Shown piece after piece: positions 26,995-35,719 of a stretch of 64,000 bases of DNA. Both the position numbers and the translations under genes were made by a program. Below the pieces are notes generated by a model. It was given only the letters and a program-made list of their open reading frames with translations, searched no databases and was not told the origin of the DNA. The stretch is from CBDANZ01 sp965197865 (GTDB lineage Bacteria; Acidobacteriota; Vicinamibacteria; Vicinamibacterales; CAVVIG01), in assembly GCA_965197865.1 (NCBI GenBank), contig CBDANZ010000004.1, positions 558,001 through 622,000 of the forward strand, written 5' to 3'. How positions within the stretch are numbered: position 1 is the first letter of the stretch; each line of letters begins with the position of its first letter.

Positions 26995-27020
26995 ACCGGG
27001 AGGAGTCCATATACGGACTG

Positions 27021-27024
27021 CTAG
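27021..27024. repeat. Target-site duplication CTAG (right)
   Basis: Partner of 25490-25493. It directly follows the MITE terminal repeat stump CGGACTG and is followed by the protease coding sequence. Confidence 0.9.
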
Positions 27025-27981
27025 TGGCGGACGATGAAGGGGCCGTCGCCGAAACCACAAGTTCTCCTTCGAAGAGCGCTCGCGGATGATCGATCGCGAC
27101 CGCAAGATTGAGGCCTTGCCGATCGGTGAACCCCAGGGTGGTGATCCCGACGACCCGTCCGGTTCGATCGATCAGGAGGGCGCCGCTGTTACCTGGGTTG
27201 GCCGCGGCGTCCGTCTGAACGAGCGTGGCACGACCGGCCTGACGCACCGCGCTCACGATGCCGCGTGTGACGGTGTTCTGGAGCAGGCGCAGCGCCGAGC
27301 CAATGGCCACCACTTCGTGCCCCATACACACCTCGTACGCCGACCCGAGCGAGAGGATCGACTGGGCGCGATCGGGATTCGATACCTTCAGGACCGCGAT
27401 GTCGACCTCCCGCGCCCTTGCCTCCACGCGCGCGGACATCGTCTGGCCCCCTGATGCCGCGAATCGTCACAGAGCTGCTGCCCCCGACGACATGAACGTT
27501 AGTCAGAAGCGTATCCACGGCGACGAAAATCCCGCTGCCCCGGCTGCCGGACGCTTCGACGAGCACGACCGCCGGCATCATGCGGCCGCGTATGTCTTCG
27601 GGCGCTGCCATGGGAGAGGGAACCGATGGGGTCGTCGGCGCGGGAAGAGCAGGCGGAGGTGCGGCGGGCGGCGTCACAGGCGGGGCGGATCCAGCGACTT
27701 GGGGTACGACAGGAAGTTGAGCGGCGGGCTGTGGGGCGGCGTCCCCAGGTGCAGCAGCCGCTGGCACGGGATCGGGCGAGGTCGGAGCCGCACGGTTGAA
27801 CCAGTACGCTCCGAACACAACTCCGCCCAGCGCGGCGAAGACGACGAGCGTCGAGGTCAGCCAGGACGGGCGTTCTGACGCCGGTTCGGATCCTATTTTC
27901 TGCCGGCGGCTCCGCGCCGCAGCGGCACACCGCCACGTTCCCCGGCACTCGGCGGCCGCATGAAGCACACGCCCAGCTCAT

Positions 27982-28156
27982 CTAACCAGGTTGTCGGCGC
28001 TTCGGGCGGGGGTGTGCAGGGCGCTGGAAGCCGCTTCATGACCTAGCGGGCCGTCGTTCGCCTCGTGGAGCGCAGGTCTTTAGGCCTGCAGAACCTGCGG
28101 CGAGCACCGGAGCGGGTCTGAAGCCCCGCGCTACGTCAGAGGTGATGAAATGGCTT
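27982..28156. repeat. Intergenic GCAGGTCTTTAGGCCTGC hairpin repeat
   Basis: GCAGGTCTTTAGGCCTGC pairs with itself, and GAACCTGC and CCCCGCGCTACGT follow. Related words occur at 42885-42945 (GCAGGTCTTCAGACCTG) and inside priA. No gene seen here. Confidence 0.5.
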
Positions 28157-28972
28157 CTACGTCCGAAACAGCCGCAGATAGACGCGCAGCAGCGGGGCGA
28201 GCCGCGGGTGGTGCTTTTCGTAGAAGGCAAGGTGGCTGCGCCGGTAGGCGGCGCGCGTGGCGGCAGGTGAGGTCGCGGCGGAGCGGCCGCGCAGGTGTAC
28301 GACTTCGACCGCCGGCGTGAAGAAGATCTTACGGCCGCGGGCCCGAATGGCCGCGCAGAAGTCCACGTCCTCGGCGTACATGAAGTAGCGCTCATCGAGC
28401 AACCCGGCGGCCTCGGCGTCCGGGCGGCGCACGAGGAGACAAGCGCCACTGACCCAGTCGGGCCAGCGCTCGCCGCGCGTCATCTCTTCGACCCGCCGCG
28501 ACGCCCAGGGTTGGCACCGCTCATGCCCGCGAACCAGCCGCTTCTGTCGTAGCTCCGCAAGCGGCGAGATCATTTCTCCGAACGACAGCTCGGCGCGTCC
28601 ATCTCCATCCACCAAACGCGGTCCGACGACGGCGGCCTCGGGGTGCCGCCTCAGTTCTTGCATCAGTTTGTCGATGGCGACGGCCGGTACGACCGTGTCC
28701 GGATTGAGCAGAAGAAGGTTCGTGCCCGTGCTGGCGCGGATCCCGATGTTGTTTGCTGCGGCGTAGCCCCGGTTGTCACCGGACTCAATCACACGCACGC
28801 GCAGCCAGCGGCGCGCCGCGTCCACACTGCCATCGCTCGACTGGCTGTCCACGACAATAATCTCGTGGTCAATCGTCGGCGGCGGGTGGTGAAGCGAGGC
28901 AAGGCAGCGTTTGAGGTCTGCACGAGCGTTAAAGCTCACGATGATGATGGATAGATTAGTCACGGTGAGCAT
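28157..28972 (-). CDS. Glycosyltransferase, GT2 family (rhamnosyltransferase-like)
   Basis: Inverting GT-A transferase. LSIIIVSFNARADLKRCL and EIIVVDSQSSDGS at the N-terminus, NRGYAAANNIGI, and LLLLNPDTVV carrying the metal-binding D-x-D equivalent. The acceptor side shows RYFMYAEDVDFCAAIRARG, the ED motif of WbbL-like rhamnosyltransferases. 271 residues. An in-frame GTG at 28963 is an alternative start. It lies between the broken protease and further glycosyltransferases on the same strand. Confidence 0.9.
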   Translation of the reverse strand: MLTVTNLSIIIVSFNARADLKRCLASLHHPPPTIDHEIIVVDSQSSDGSVDAARRWLRVRVIESGDNRGYAAANNIGIRASTGTNLLLLNPDTVVPAVAIDKLMQELRRHPEAAVVGPRLVDGDGRAELSFGEMISPLAELRQKRLVRGHERCQPWASRRVEEMTRGERWPDWVSGACLLVRRPDAEAAGLLDERYFMYAEDVDFCAAIRARGRKIFFTPAVEVVHLRGRSAATSPAATRAAYRRSHLAFYEKHHPRLAPLLRVYLRLFRT

Positions 28973-29032
28973 GTCATTGGTCGCGTCGCCCTTCAGGCTG
29001 ACCCCTTGCGCCGGTAGTGCCAGCGTCCTCCT

Positions 29033-30109
29033 TCAGGCGCCCCCCTCGATCACCGCCAGCGTCTCGCGCGCCGCGACCGGCCAACTGTACTTCGCCAGCA
29101 CTCGCGGCGCCTCGGCCAGCAGGTTCTGTCGAATTGTCTCGTCGAACAGCAACTGCTCAAGGGCTCGAATTGTCGCGGCGAGGTTTCCGAGCGGAACGTA
29201 GAGTGCCGCGTTGCCGCAGCTTTCGTGTGCCACTTCGGTATCGAGCAGAACTGGCGGCACGCTGGCTGCTAGCGCCTCGAGCGGCGTGAGCCCGAAACCC
29301 TCGTATTCCGATAGAAACGCAAACGCCCGCGCTTGCGCGTACAACCGGCCGAGCTCTTCGTCTGATACGTATTGACGCCACGTCACGCGGCCGACGACGT
29401 CTGCCGTCGCGATGGCCTCGGCGATGTCTTGCCGAGGATGCGTGCGATTGGCGCCCACGATGTCGAGCGTCGCGGCGTCGTAGGCGCGCGCAATTGGCAT
29501 GAACGCGCGAATCAGATCCGGCACGTGCCGCCGGTTGAAAATCGATCCGACGAACAAGACGTTTGGTCGGCTGCGATCCGCCATCGTTGACCACGCGGGT
29601 GGCATGATCCCGGGTGGAATCACGTGGACGCGGGACGGGGAAAGGCCGTAGCGTTCGATAAGCTCGCCGCATGAAAACTGCGAGATCGTCACGACGGCGC
29701 GCGCCTGCGAAGCGGCGCGGCGCGACAACAGGCGGCGCTGGATGCCTTCTCGTGTCGAGAACCATTCCGGGTGCGCCGCGAACGAAAGGTCGTGGATCGC
29801 GACCACCGTCGGCACCCGAAGGAAGAGCGGAGCGGTATAGGCCGGTGCGAAGAACACGTCGAGGCGGTCCCTAGCTGCGACCGAGGGGAGCCGCACCTGC
29901 TCCCACCAGCTCCCGCCGGACCCGGGAACGATTCGCGTCGGGAACCGGTGGACGTCGTACGCGAACTCGAGCGGCTCGGGCGCGTACAACACGAAGTCGT
30001 GCGGCCGCGCCTTCTCGTTGGCGCTCCACTGGGCGAGAAGACCGCTCAGATACCGCCCGACGCCGGTGGAGCGGCCGCAGAGCTCGCGCGCGTCGATCCC
30101 GATTCGCAT
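29033..30109 (-). CDS. Glycosyltransferase, GT4 family
   Basis: 358 residues. MRIGIDARELCGRSTGVGRYLSGL is the classic N-terminus of mannosyl-type GT4 enzymes; PTVVAIHDLSF and AVVTISQFSCGEL follow. The donor site is in SEYEGFGLTPLEALAASVPPVLLD. It shares the same subgroup as its neighbours at 23892 and 30261, suggesting tandem duplication followed by divergence of sugar specificity. Confidence 0.9.
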   Translation of the reverse strand: MRIGIDARELCGRSTGVGRYLSGLLAQWSANEKARPHDFVLYAPEPLEFAYDVHRFPTRIVPGSGGSWWEQVRLPSVAARDRLDVFFAPAYTAPLFLRVPTVVAIHDLSFAAHPEWFSTREGIQRRLLSRRAASQARAVVTISQFSCGELIERYGLSPSRVHVIPPGIMPPAWSTMADRSRPNVLFVGSIFNRRHVPDLIRAFMPIARAYDAATLDIVGANRTHPRQDIAEAIATADVVGRVTWRQYVSDEELGRLYAQARAFAFLSEYEGFGLTPLEALAASVPPVLLDTEVAHESCGNAALYVPLGNLAATIRALEQLLFDETIRQNLLAEAPRVLAKYSWPVAARETLAVIEGGA

Positions 30110-30260
30110 ATCACCTATTCTCGAACTTCACTTGTGCTGCGTAGGTTTCAGCTCTCGGCAGGACACATCGGGCTGAAACGTGAGAGCTGATGACTGATAA
30201 CTACGCTAACTCAATGCACTCAGGGATTCGAGGCACACGACATTCGTGGACTCCGGCCCC
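30110..30260. repeat. Intergenic hairpin repeat (GTTTCAGCTCTC type)
   Basis: GTTTCAGCTCTCGGC near 30147 pairs with GGGCTGAAACGTGAGAGCTG near 30170, the same word family as at 21255-21314. No gene seen. Confidence 0.45.
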
Positions 30261-31400
30261 TCAGTCCCGATGCCCGAGGCGTCGGCGCTCAATGGCTTGC
30301 GCGTACGTCTCGTACATCCGACGGGCGGTACGTCCCCAACTAAACTCCCGCGCGCGCGCAACGGATCTTGCCGCCGACTGCGCCACGTACGCGTCATCGT
30401 CGAGGATCTGTTCGATGGCCGCCGCGAGCTGTTCGCTGTCGTCCGGATTCACCAGCGCTCCGGCGTCGCCCAGCACTTCGGGCAGAGCCCCCCGGTTGGA
30501 GGCGACAACCGGCACGCCGAGCGTCATCGCCTCGATGACCGGGATGCCGAAGCCTTCTTCGAACGAGGGTTGAACGAGCAGCCGGGCGCCTTCGTACAAT
30601 GCACGACGATTGGCGGGGTCCACGTACCCGATGTGTCGCGCGAGGCCGCCGAGCGGTGCGCGCGCCAGGCGGTCGAGCCAGGGTTGCGCCGCGGCGGTCG
30701 CCTTTCCTGCAAGAACGAGTGGAGGAAGGCCCGGCCGCCTCGCGGCGAGCCGTTCGTACGCGTCGAGCAGGCCTCCCACATTCTTTCTTGGCTCGAGAGT
30801 GCCGAAAAACAAGACGTACCCTCCGTCGGCCGGCGGCCGTTCCCGCGGGGCCCACGCAGGCGCGCCCGGCGAGCATACCGAAATCCGATCGAAGGGCACG
30901 CCGAGCTGCCGCTCGACTTCGCTCGCGGTGAACTTCGAGACGACGACCACGCTGTCAGATCGGCGCACGTGCCGGCGGGCGAGCGCCTTGTAGTCACGCC
31001 GGATCTCTGCGCGCGTACGCTCGGGATGGGACAGAAAGTTGAGATCGTGGATCGTGACGACCTGGGCGGCGTTCCGGGCGGGGAGAAGAAGCGGATGAAG
31101 CGAGTGCGTGACGTCGAATCCCCGACGGGTGAGCGTCTCGGCAGCAGGCCAGCCGAGGCGATGCCACGCCAAGTTCAGCAGGCTTCCCGGCACGCGGCAA
31201 TCGACAACGGTTGCGCCGACAAGATCGGCCGAAGGCTCGAAGCGATCCTTCCACGAACTGGAGAAGAGCGTCAGATCGAGCGCACTGCTTGGCGCGGCCG
31301 GAGGAAATGTGGCGAGCAGGGCGCGGACGAGCTCGTGCGTGTATTCGCCGACGCCGCTCCGCTCCTTGAGGGCCGGCCGGTAGTCGACAAGAATGCGCAC
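30261..31400 (-). CDS. Glycosyltransferase, GT4 family
   Basis: The GTG at 31400 gives VRILVDYRPALKERSGVGEYTHEL, the family N-terminus; reading from 31502 adds 34 unrelated residues overlapping the ugd leader. VVTIHDLNFLSHPERT, VVVSKFTASEVER and SFEEGFGIPVIEAMTLGVPVVASN define a GT4 mannosyltransferase-like enzyme, 379 residues. Divergent from ugd. Confidence 0.88.
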   Translation of the reverse strand: MRILVDYRPALKERSGVGEYTHELVRALLATFPPAAPSSALDLTLFSSSWKDRFEPSADLVGATVVDCRVPGSLLNLAWHRLGWPAAETLTRRGFDVTHSLHPLLLPARNAAQVVTIHDLNFLSHPERTRAEIRRDYKALARRHVRRSDSVVVVSKFTASEVERQLGVPFDRISVCSPGAPAWAPRERPPADGGYVLFFGTLEPRKNVGGLLDAYERLAARRPGLPPLVLAGKATAAAQPWLDRLARAPLGGLARHIGYVDPANRRALYEGARLLVQPSFEEGFGIPVIEAMTLGVPVVASNRGALPEVLGDAGALVNPDDSEQLAAAIEQILDDDAYVAQSAARSVARAREFSWGRTARRMYETYAQAIERRRLGHRD

Positions 31401-31543
31401 CTTGGCGACGTTACCATAGGGGTGCTTGGCTCCGGGGGGTTGGCGCTGGGGGCTACATGCCGCGTGCCGCGTACGGTGAGCTAAGTCGTTCAGAATCAGC
31501 ATGTTGTTGTGATACTCTCGTTCGAATCAGCCAGGGAATAAAG

Positions 31544-32839
31544 ATGAAGATCGCCGTTGTCGGAACAGGATATGTCGGTCTGGTGGTGGGCGTGTGCCTG
31601 GCCGAAAACGGAAATGACGTGGTCTGCGTTGACAACGACCTAAGGAAAATTGCGACGCTTCGGGCAGATCGAATACCCATCTATGAGCCCGGGCTCCAGG
31701 AGATGGTGCGGCGCAATCACGAGGAAGAGCGCCTGAGCTACACCACGGATTTGAAGGCGGCCGTGGCGGCGTCCGAGATCGTCTTCATCGCGGTCGGCAC
31801 GCCGCCGGGCGAAGACGGGGCGGCCGATCTGCAGCACGTGCTCGACGTCGCGCGCGACATTGGACGAGCGATAAGCAGGTACACCGTGGTCGTGAACAAG
31901 AGTACCGTTCCGGTGGGCACAGCGAAGCGCGTGCGCACGGCGATCGCTGAGGAAACCACGCAGCCTTTCAGCGTCGTCAGCAACCCGGAATTCCTGAAGC
32001 AGGGCGCCGCGATCGAAGACTTCATGAAGCCCGACCGCGTGGTCATCGGCGCGGATGATGAGCGGTCGGCCGAGGCGATGAAGGAGCTCTACGCTCCCTT
32101 CACGCGCACCGGCGCGCCGATCATGCTAATGGACACAGGGAGCGCCGAGCTGTCGAAATACGCGGCGAATTCCATTCTGGCGACGCGGATCTCGTTCATG
32201 AATGAGATCGCCACCGTCTGTGAGCTGGTCGGAGCCGACGTCGACGAGGTGCGCAAGGCGATTGGAGGGGATCGCCGGATAGGCACCTCGTTCTTGTTTC
32301 CGGGCGTCGGGTACGGCGGAAGCTGCTTTCCGAAAGACGTGAAGGCGCTCCTGAAGTCGGTGGGCGACCTGGGGTACGACTTCAAGGTTCTTGCCGCCGT
32401 CGAGGCCGTGAACGAAGCGCAGAAGGGGAGGCTCGTCTGCAAGATGCAAACGCATTTTGGCGACATGAGCGGCTGCCTGATTGCGCTCTGGGGTCTGGCG
32501 TTCAAGCCGCGAACCGATGACATGCGCGAAGCACCGGCGATTGGGATCATCGAGCGCCTGCTGGCGCTTGGCGCGCGCGTGCGCGCCTACGATCCGGAGG
32601 CTTCTGGAGCCGCGCGGCGCATCTTTGGCGATCGCATTGCGCTCTGCGGGAAGAGCTACGACGCGCTGTCTGGCGCCGACGCGCTCGCGATTGTCACCGA
32701 GTGGAACGAGTTCCGGGAGCCCGATTTCAAGAAAATGCGCCAGCTCCTTCGTTCGCCGGTCGTCTTCGACGGCCGCAACATCTACTCGCCTGAGCACATG
32801 CGCGCGCTCGGCTTCACCTATTTCTCCATTGGCCGCTGA
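31544..32839 (+). CDS. ugd: UDP-glucose 6-dehydrogenase
   Basis: Oxidises UDP-glucose to UDP-glucuronate with two NAD+. MKIAVVGTGYVGLVVG binds NAD; VVNKSTVPVGTA and NPEFLKQGAAIEDF are family signatures. The catalytic cysteine lies in PGVGYGGSCFPKDVKAL and the C-terminal domain begins LWGLAFKPRTDDMREAP. 431 residues from the ATG at 31544, preceded by AGGGAATAAAG. Feeds the UDP-xylose synthase at 20307 and overlaps the epimerase gene downstream. Confidence 0.95.
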   Translation: MKIAVVGTGYVGLVVGVCLAENGNDVVCVDNDLRKIATLRADRIPIYEPGLQEMVRRNHEEERLSYTTDLKAAVAASEIVFIAVGTPPGEDGAADLQHVLDVARDIGRAISRYTVVVNKSTVPVGTAKRVRTAIAEETTQPFSVVSNPEFLKQGAAIEDFMKPDRVVIGADDERSAEAMKELYAPFTRTGAPIMLMDTGSAELSKYAANSILATRISFMNEIATVCELVGADVDEVRKAIGGDRRIGTSFLFPGVGYGGSCFPKDVKALLKSVGDLGYDFKVLAAVEAVNEAQKGRLVCKMQTHFGDMSGCLIALWGLAFKPRTDDMREAPAIGIIERLLALGARVRAYDPEASGAARRIFGDRIALCGKSYDALSGADALAIVTEWNEFREPDFKKMRQLLRSPVVFDGRNIYSPEHMRALGFTYFSIGR

Positions 32840-33842
32840 TCCGCGCCGCGTACTGGTGACGGGCGGCGCCGGCTACGTCGGCAGCCACGCATGCAAGGCG
32901 TTGAGACAGGCCGGCTATCAGGCGGTGGTCTTCGATAACCTCGTAGCCGGTCATCGCGAGGCCGTCCGCTGGGGCGAGCTGGTCGAAGGCGACATCACCG
33001 ACACGAACGCCGTACGGGCGGCGCTTCGGCGGCACGCCGTTTCGGCCGTGATGCATTTCGCTGCCTTTCTGGACGTCGGCGAGTCGGTGCGCGAGCCGGT
33101 CCGCTACTACCACAACAACGTACTCGGCGCGCTGAGGGTGCTCGAAGCGATGGCCGCCGAAGGGGTCTCGCTCTTCGTGTTCTCGTCGACCTGCGCCATC
33201 TACGGCGAGCCGATCGACATCCCGATCGCGGAAACCCATCCGCAGAATCCGATCAACAGCTACGGTGAGACGAAGCTGGCCGTCGAGCGAGCGCTGCCGC
33301 ACTTGGCCCGCGCGTCCGGCCTGCGCTGGGCCGCGCTCCGCTACTTCAACGCCGCCGGCGCCGATCCCGATGGAGAGATTGGCGAAGATCATTCGCCTGA
33401 GATGCACCTCATCCCGCGGGCAATCGAGGCGACGCGCGGGGCACCGCGCCTGCAGGTATTCGGCGCCGACTATCCGACTCCCGACGGGACCTGCCTGCGC
33501 GATTACATCCACGTCTCGGACCTTGCGGATGCGCACGTGAAGGCGCTCGAGATGATTGCCGACAGCGGCCGCTCGGGCGTTTATAATCTCGGGACCGGCC
33601 GTCCACATTCGGTGCGCGAAGTGATCGAAACGGTTGAGCGCGTCACGCTCCGCCCGGTGCTGTGGAGCTTGGCGCCACGGCGCGCCGGCGACGCGGCGGC
33701 GCTCTACGCAGCGCCCGACAAGGCGCAGGCCGATCTATCCTGGAAGACCCGATTCCCCGACCTGGACTCGATTGTCCGCACGGCCTGGGAGTGGCACCGG
33801 ACCCATCCCCACGGGTACCGGGTGACCACCACGCAGTTGTGA
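32829..33842 (+). CDS. galE: UDP-glucose 4-epimerase (GalE-like)
   Basis: Extended SDR epimerase. VLVTGGAGYVGSHACKAL binds NAD; FSSTCAIYGEP, then NSYGETKLAVE with the Tyr-x3-Lys pair; LRYFNAAGADPDGEIGE and RDYIHVSDLADAHV are GalE signatures. The TTG at 32829 begins the frame inside the end of ugd (11-base overlap) and is the only nearby start. Could act on UDP-Glc/UDP-Gal or on UDP-Xyl/UDP-Ara given the neighbours. 337 residues. Confidence 0.9.
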   Translation: MAADPRRVLVTGGAGYVGSHACKALRQAGYQAVVFDNLVAGHREAVRWGELVEGDITDTNAVRAALRRHAVSAVMHFAAFLDVGESVREPVRYYHNNVLGALRVLEAMAAEGVSLFVFSSTCAIYGEPIDIPIAETHPQNPINSYGETKLAVERALPHLARASGLRWAALRYFNAAGADPDGEIGEDHSPEMHLIPRAIEATRGAPRLQVFGADYPTPDGTCLRDYIHVSDLADAHVKALEMIADSGRSGVYNLGTGRPHSVREVIETVERVTLRPVLWSLAPRRAGDAAALYAAPDKAQADLSWKTRFPDLDSIVRTAWEWHRTHPHGYRVTTTQL

Positions 33843-35602
33843 GCGCGCCCACACCGCTCGGTCGCCTGTTCCGCTACGCGAAGCCTTATCGCTGGCGGAT
33901 GGCGTGCGCGATGGCCGGCATGCTCGTGTACGCTGCCGGGTCCGGCGGTCTCGCGTGGGTGATCAAGCCCATCCTCGACCAGACGCTCCGCAATCAGGAA
34001 GGGCTCACCTTCACGGCTTGGGCGCTCGTGCTCATGTACCTGCTGAAAGGCGCTGGCTCGTACGTGTCGTCGTACTTGATGGCCGGCGTGGGCCAGCGCG
34101 TGGTGATGGACGTGCGCAACGCGCTGTACCGCCACATCCTCGGGCAGTCGTCAGGGTTTTTCGCGCAGCGGACTACCGGTCAGCTCATGTCGCGGATCAA
34201 CAACGACGTGGGTCAGATCCAGCAGGCGGTGGCGGAGACGGCGGGCGATCTGGCGCGCGAGTCGCTCGCGCTCTTCGCCTTTGCGGCGTTGATGTTCTAT
34301 TACGACGCGTGGCTCGCCATCTTCTGTGTCATCAGCGCGCCGGTCATCGTCTACCCGCTCGTCCGCCTCGGCCAGCGCGTGCGCCGCACGACGAGGCGAA
34401 GCCAGGAGGCGCTCGAACAGCTCTCTCACGCCAGCGCCGAGGCGCTCACCGGGCACCGCATCGTCAAGGCGTTTGGCACGGAGAACAAGGAAGCCGAGAA
34501 GTTCGCACGCGTGGGGTACCACCTCTTTCGCACCAACATGAAGGTGACGGCGGCGCTGTCCAGCCTGCCGCCGCTCATGGAGGTGCTCGGCGGCGCGGCG
34601 ATGGCGGGCGCGCTGTGGTACGGGAGCCGTGAGATCGCAGCCGGCAGTCTCACGCTGGGCGAGTTCACGTCTTTCATCGCGGCGATGTTCCTCATGTACG
34701 GCCCGGCCAAGAAGCTCAGCCGCGTGAACGCCAGCCTCCAGCAGGCCATGGCGGCCGCCGAACGCATCTTCGAGATGCTCGACGTGCACACCGAGGTGAA
34801 GGAAAGGCCGGCTGCGCCGCCGCTCCAGCCGTTTGGCCACGAGATCGAGTTCCGCAACGTGACGTTCGGCTACGACGAAGGAGTCGGCCGCATTCTTCGG
34901 GGCGTGTCGTTTCGCGTGCGGGCGGGTCAGATGATTGCGATCGTCGGCCGAAGCGGCGCGGGCAAGACCACGCTCGTGAACCTGCTGCCGCGCTTCTACG
35001 ACGTGACGAGCGGCAGCATTCTCGTCGACGGGGTGAAGGTGCGCGACGTCACGCTGGGGTCGCTTCGGCGGCAGATCGGGTTCGTCACCCAGGAGACGGT
35101 ACTATTCGACGAGACCGTGGCGAGCAACATCGCCTACGGCGTGCCCGGCGCTAACCACGGGGAGATCGAGGCGGCGGCCAAAGCGGCGCACGCCCACGAG
35201 TTCATCACGGCGCTGCCGCAGGGTTACAACACGGTGATCGGGGAGCGCGGACAGCGGCTGTCCGGCGGACAGCGGCAGCGGATCGCGATTGCGCGGGCGA
35301 TTCTCAAGAACGCGCCGATTCTGGTGCTCGACGAGGCCACTTCGGCGCTCGACACCGAGGCAGAGCTGCTGGTGCAAGACGCGCTGGCGAACCTGATGCA
35401 CAACCGGACGTCAATCGTGATCGCGCACCGATTGTCGACCATCCGGCGGGCCGACGGCATCGTCGTTCTCGAAAGCGGCTACATCGTCGAGACCGGCCGC
35501 CACGACGAGCTCCTGGCCCAGCCGTCGGGGACCTACGCGATGCTGTACCAGTTGCAGCTCCTCGAAGCGCGCAAGCCCGAACGGCGCATAGTGCCTTCGT
35601 AG
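33839..35602 (+). CDS. MsbA-like ABC transporter, fused permease and ATPase
   Basis: Half-transporter that dimerises to flip lipids or lipid-linked sugars. An N-terminal six-helix ABC-membrane domain (about residues 1-310) precedes the ATPase with Walker A GRSGAGKTTL, signature LSGGQRQRIAIARA, Walker B ILVLDEATSALD and IVIAHRLST. The GTG at 33839 overlaps the galE stop (GTGA). 587 residues, normal for MsbA. At the end of the polysaccharide locus it may export lipid A or a lipid-linked glycan; the substrate is inferred only from position. Confidence 0.92.
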   Translation: MSAPTPLGRLFRYAKPYRWRMACAMAGMLVYAAGSGGLAWVIKPILDQTLRNQEGLTFTAWALVLMYLLKGAGSYVSSYLMAGVGQRVVMDVRNALYRHILGQSSGFFAQRTTGQLMSRINNDVGQIQQAVAETAGDLARESLALFAFAALMFYYDAWLAIFCVISAPVIVYPLVRLGQRVRRTTRRSQEALEQLSHASAEALTGHRIVKAFGTENKEAEKFARVGYHLFRTNMKVTAALSSLPPLMEVLGGAAMAGALWYGSREIAAGSLTLGEFTSFIAAMFLMYGPAKKLSRVNASLQQAMAAAERIFEMLDVHTEVKERPAAPPLQPFGHEIEFRNVTFGYDEGVGRILRGVSFRVRAGQMIAIVGRSGAGKTTLVNLLPRFYDVTSGSILVDGVKVRDVTLGSLRRQIGFVTQETVLFDETVASNIAYGVPGANHGEIEAAAKAAHAHEFITALPQGYNTVIGERGQRLSGGQRQRIAIARAILKNAPILVLDEATSALDTEAELLVQDALANLMHNRTSIVIAHRLSTIRRADGIVVLESGYIVETGRHDELLAQPSGTYAMLYQLQLLEARKPERRIVPS

Positions 35603-35719
35603 GGCAGGTGCGCCTGCGGCCATCCGCGGCCGAGACCATGGATAGCCGAGGACGGGCATCAGCGTCAGTTCGCGCCGGGGGTGGGCCCCGGCGCCAGGGA
35701 AGGAAAGCTGGCTTCTGCA

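Larger units (their letters stand above)
25645..27013 (+). mobile_element. Complete IS110-family (IS1111 group) insertion sequence
   Basis: 1369 bp, exact within one base because the interrupted MITE terminal repeat is perfect. Subterminal inverted repeats of 17 bases are perfect: 25651-25667 and 26995-27011 (TATGGACTCCTCCCGGT). One recombinase gene (25732-26760) and a long 3' noncoding end. No target duplication is produced, as is usual for this family. A second, nearly identical copy ends at 503. Both stop at the same point inside the same terminal repeat. Confidence 0.93.
25494..27020. mobile_element. 158-bp MITE-like element interrupted by an IS1111-group element
   Basis: The MITE is 25494-25644 plus 27014-27020. 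The left end CAGTCCGTGGTGAAAGTC (25494-25511) is the exact reverse complement of GACTTTCACCA (25634-25644) joined to CGGACTG (27014-27020): a perfect 18-bp terminal repeat once the inserted IS is removed. Pairing continues imperfectly inward (GCA, GACGAGCGA and CTCG shared), so the element folds into a long hairpin. Its ends match the 52701 end of the IS1182-like element at 51221-52701 in 17 of 18 bases, so that transposase or a relative probably moves it. No coding capacity. Confidence 0.85.
25107..27981 (-). pseudogene. Trypsin-like (S1C/DegP-type) serine protease, broken by frameshifts, a stop and nested mobile DNA
   Basis: Original order from 27981 leftward: zinc ribbon (CASCGRRVPGNVAVCRCG), frameshift near 27905, one membrane helix (TSTLVVFAALGGVVFGAYWF), a Pro/Ala-rich linker, then the protease domain with His (LLTNVHVVGG), frameshift near 27445, Asp (EVDIAVLKV) and Ser (ANPGNSGALL). 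At 27024 the MITE and IS1111 element interrupt it. Past 25490 it resumes (SDLRGLSPAQ, YEQELAELARRADVLDS), meets TAG at 25366-25368, continues WRQFRASCYES and WFDEV, shifts near 25215 and ends RRKYRLDFLGWER at 25107. The exopolysaccharide genes flank it. No function remains likely. Confidence 0.82.

Noticed and set aside
25490..27024. 25490-27020 as one IS with CAGTCCG terminal repeats
   Set aside because: The IS110 copy has its own 17-bp inverted repeats at 25651 and 26995, and removing it rebuilds a perfect 18-bp repeat, so two nested elements fit better.
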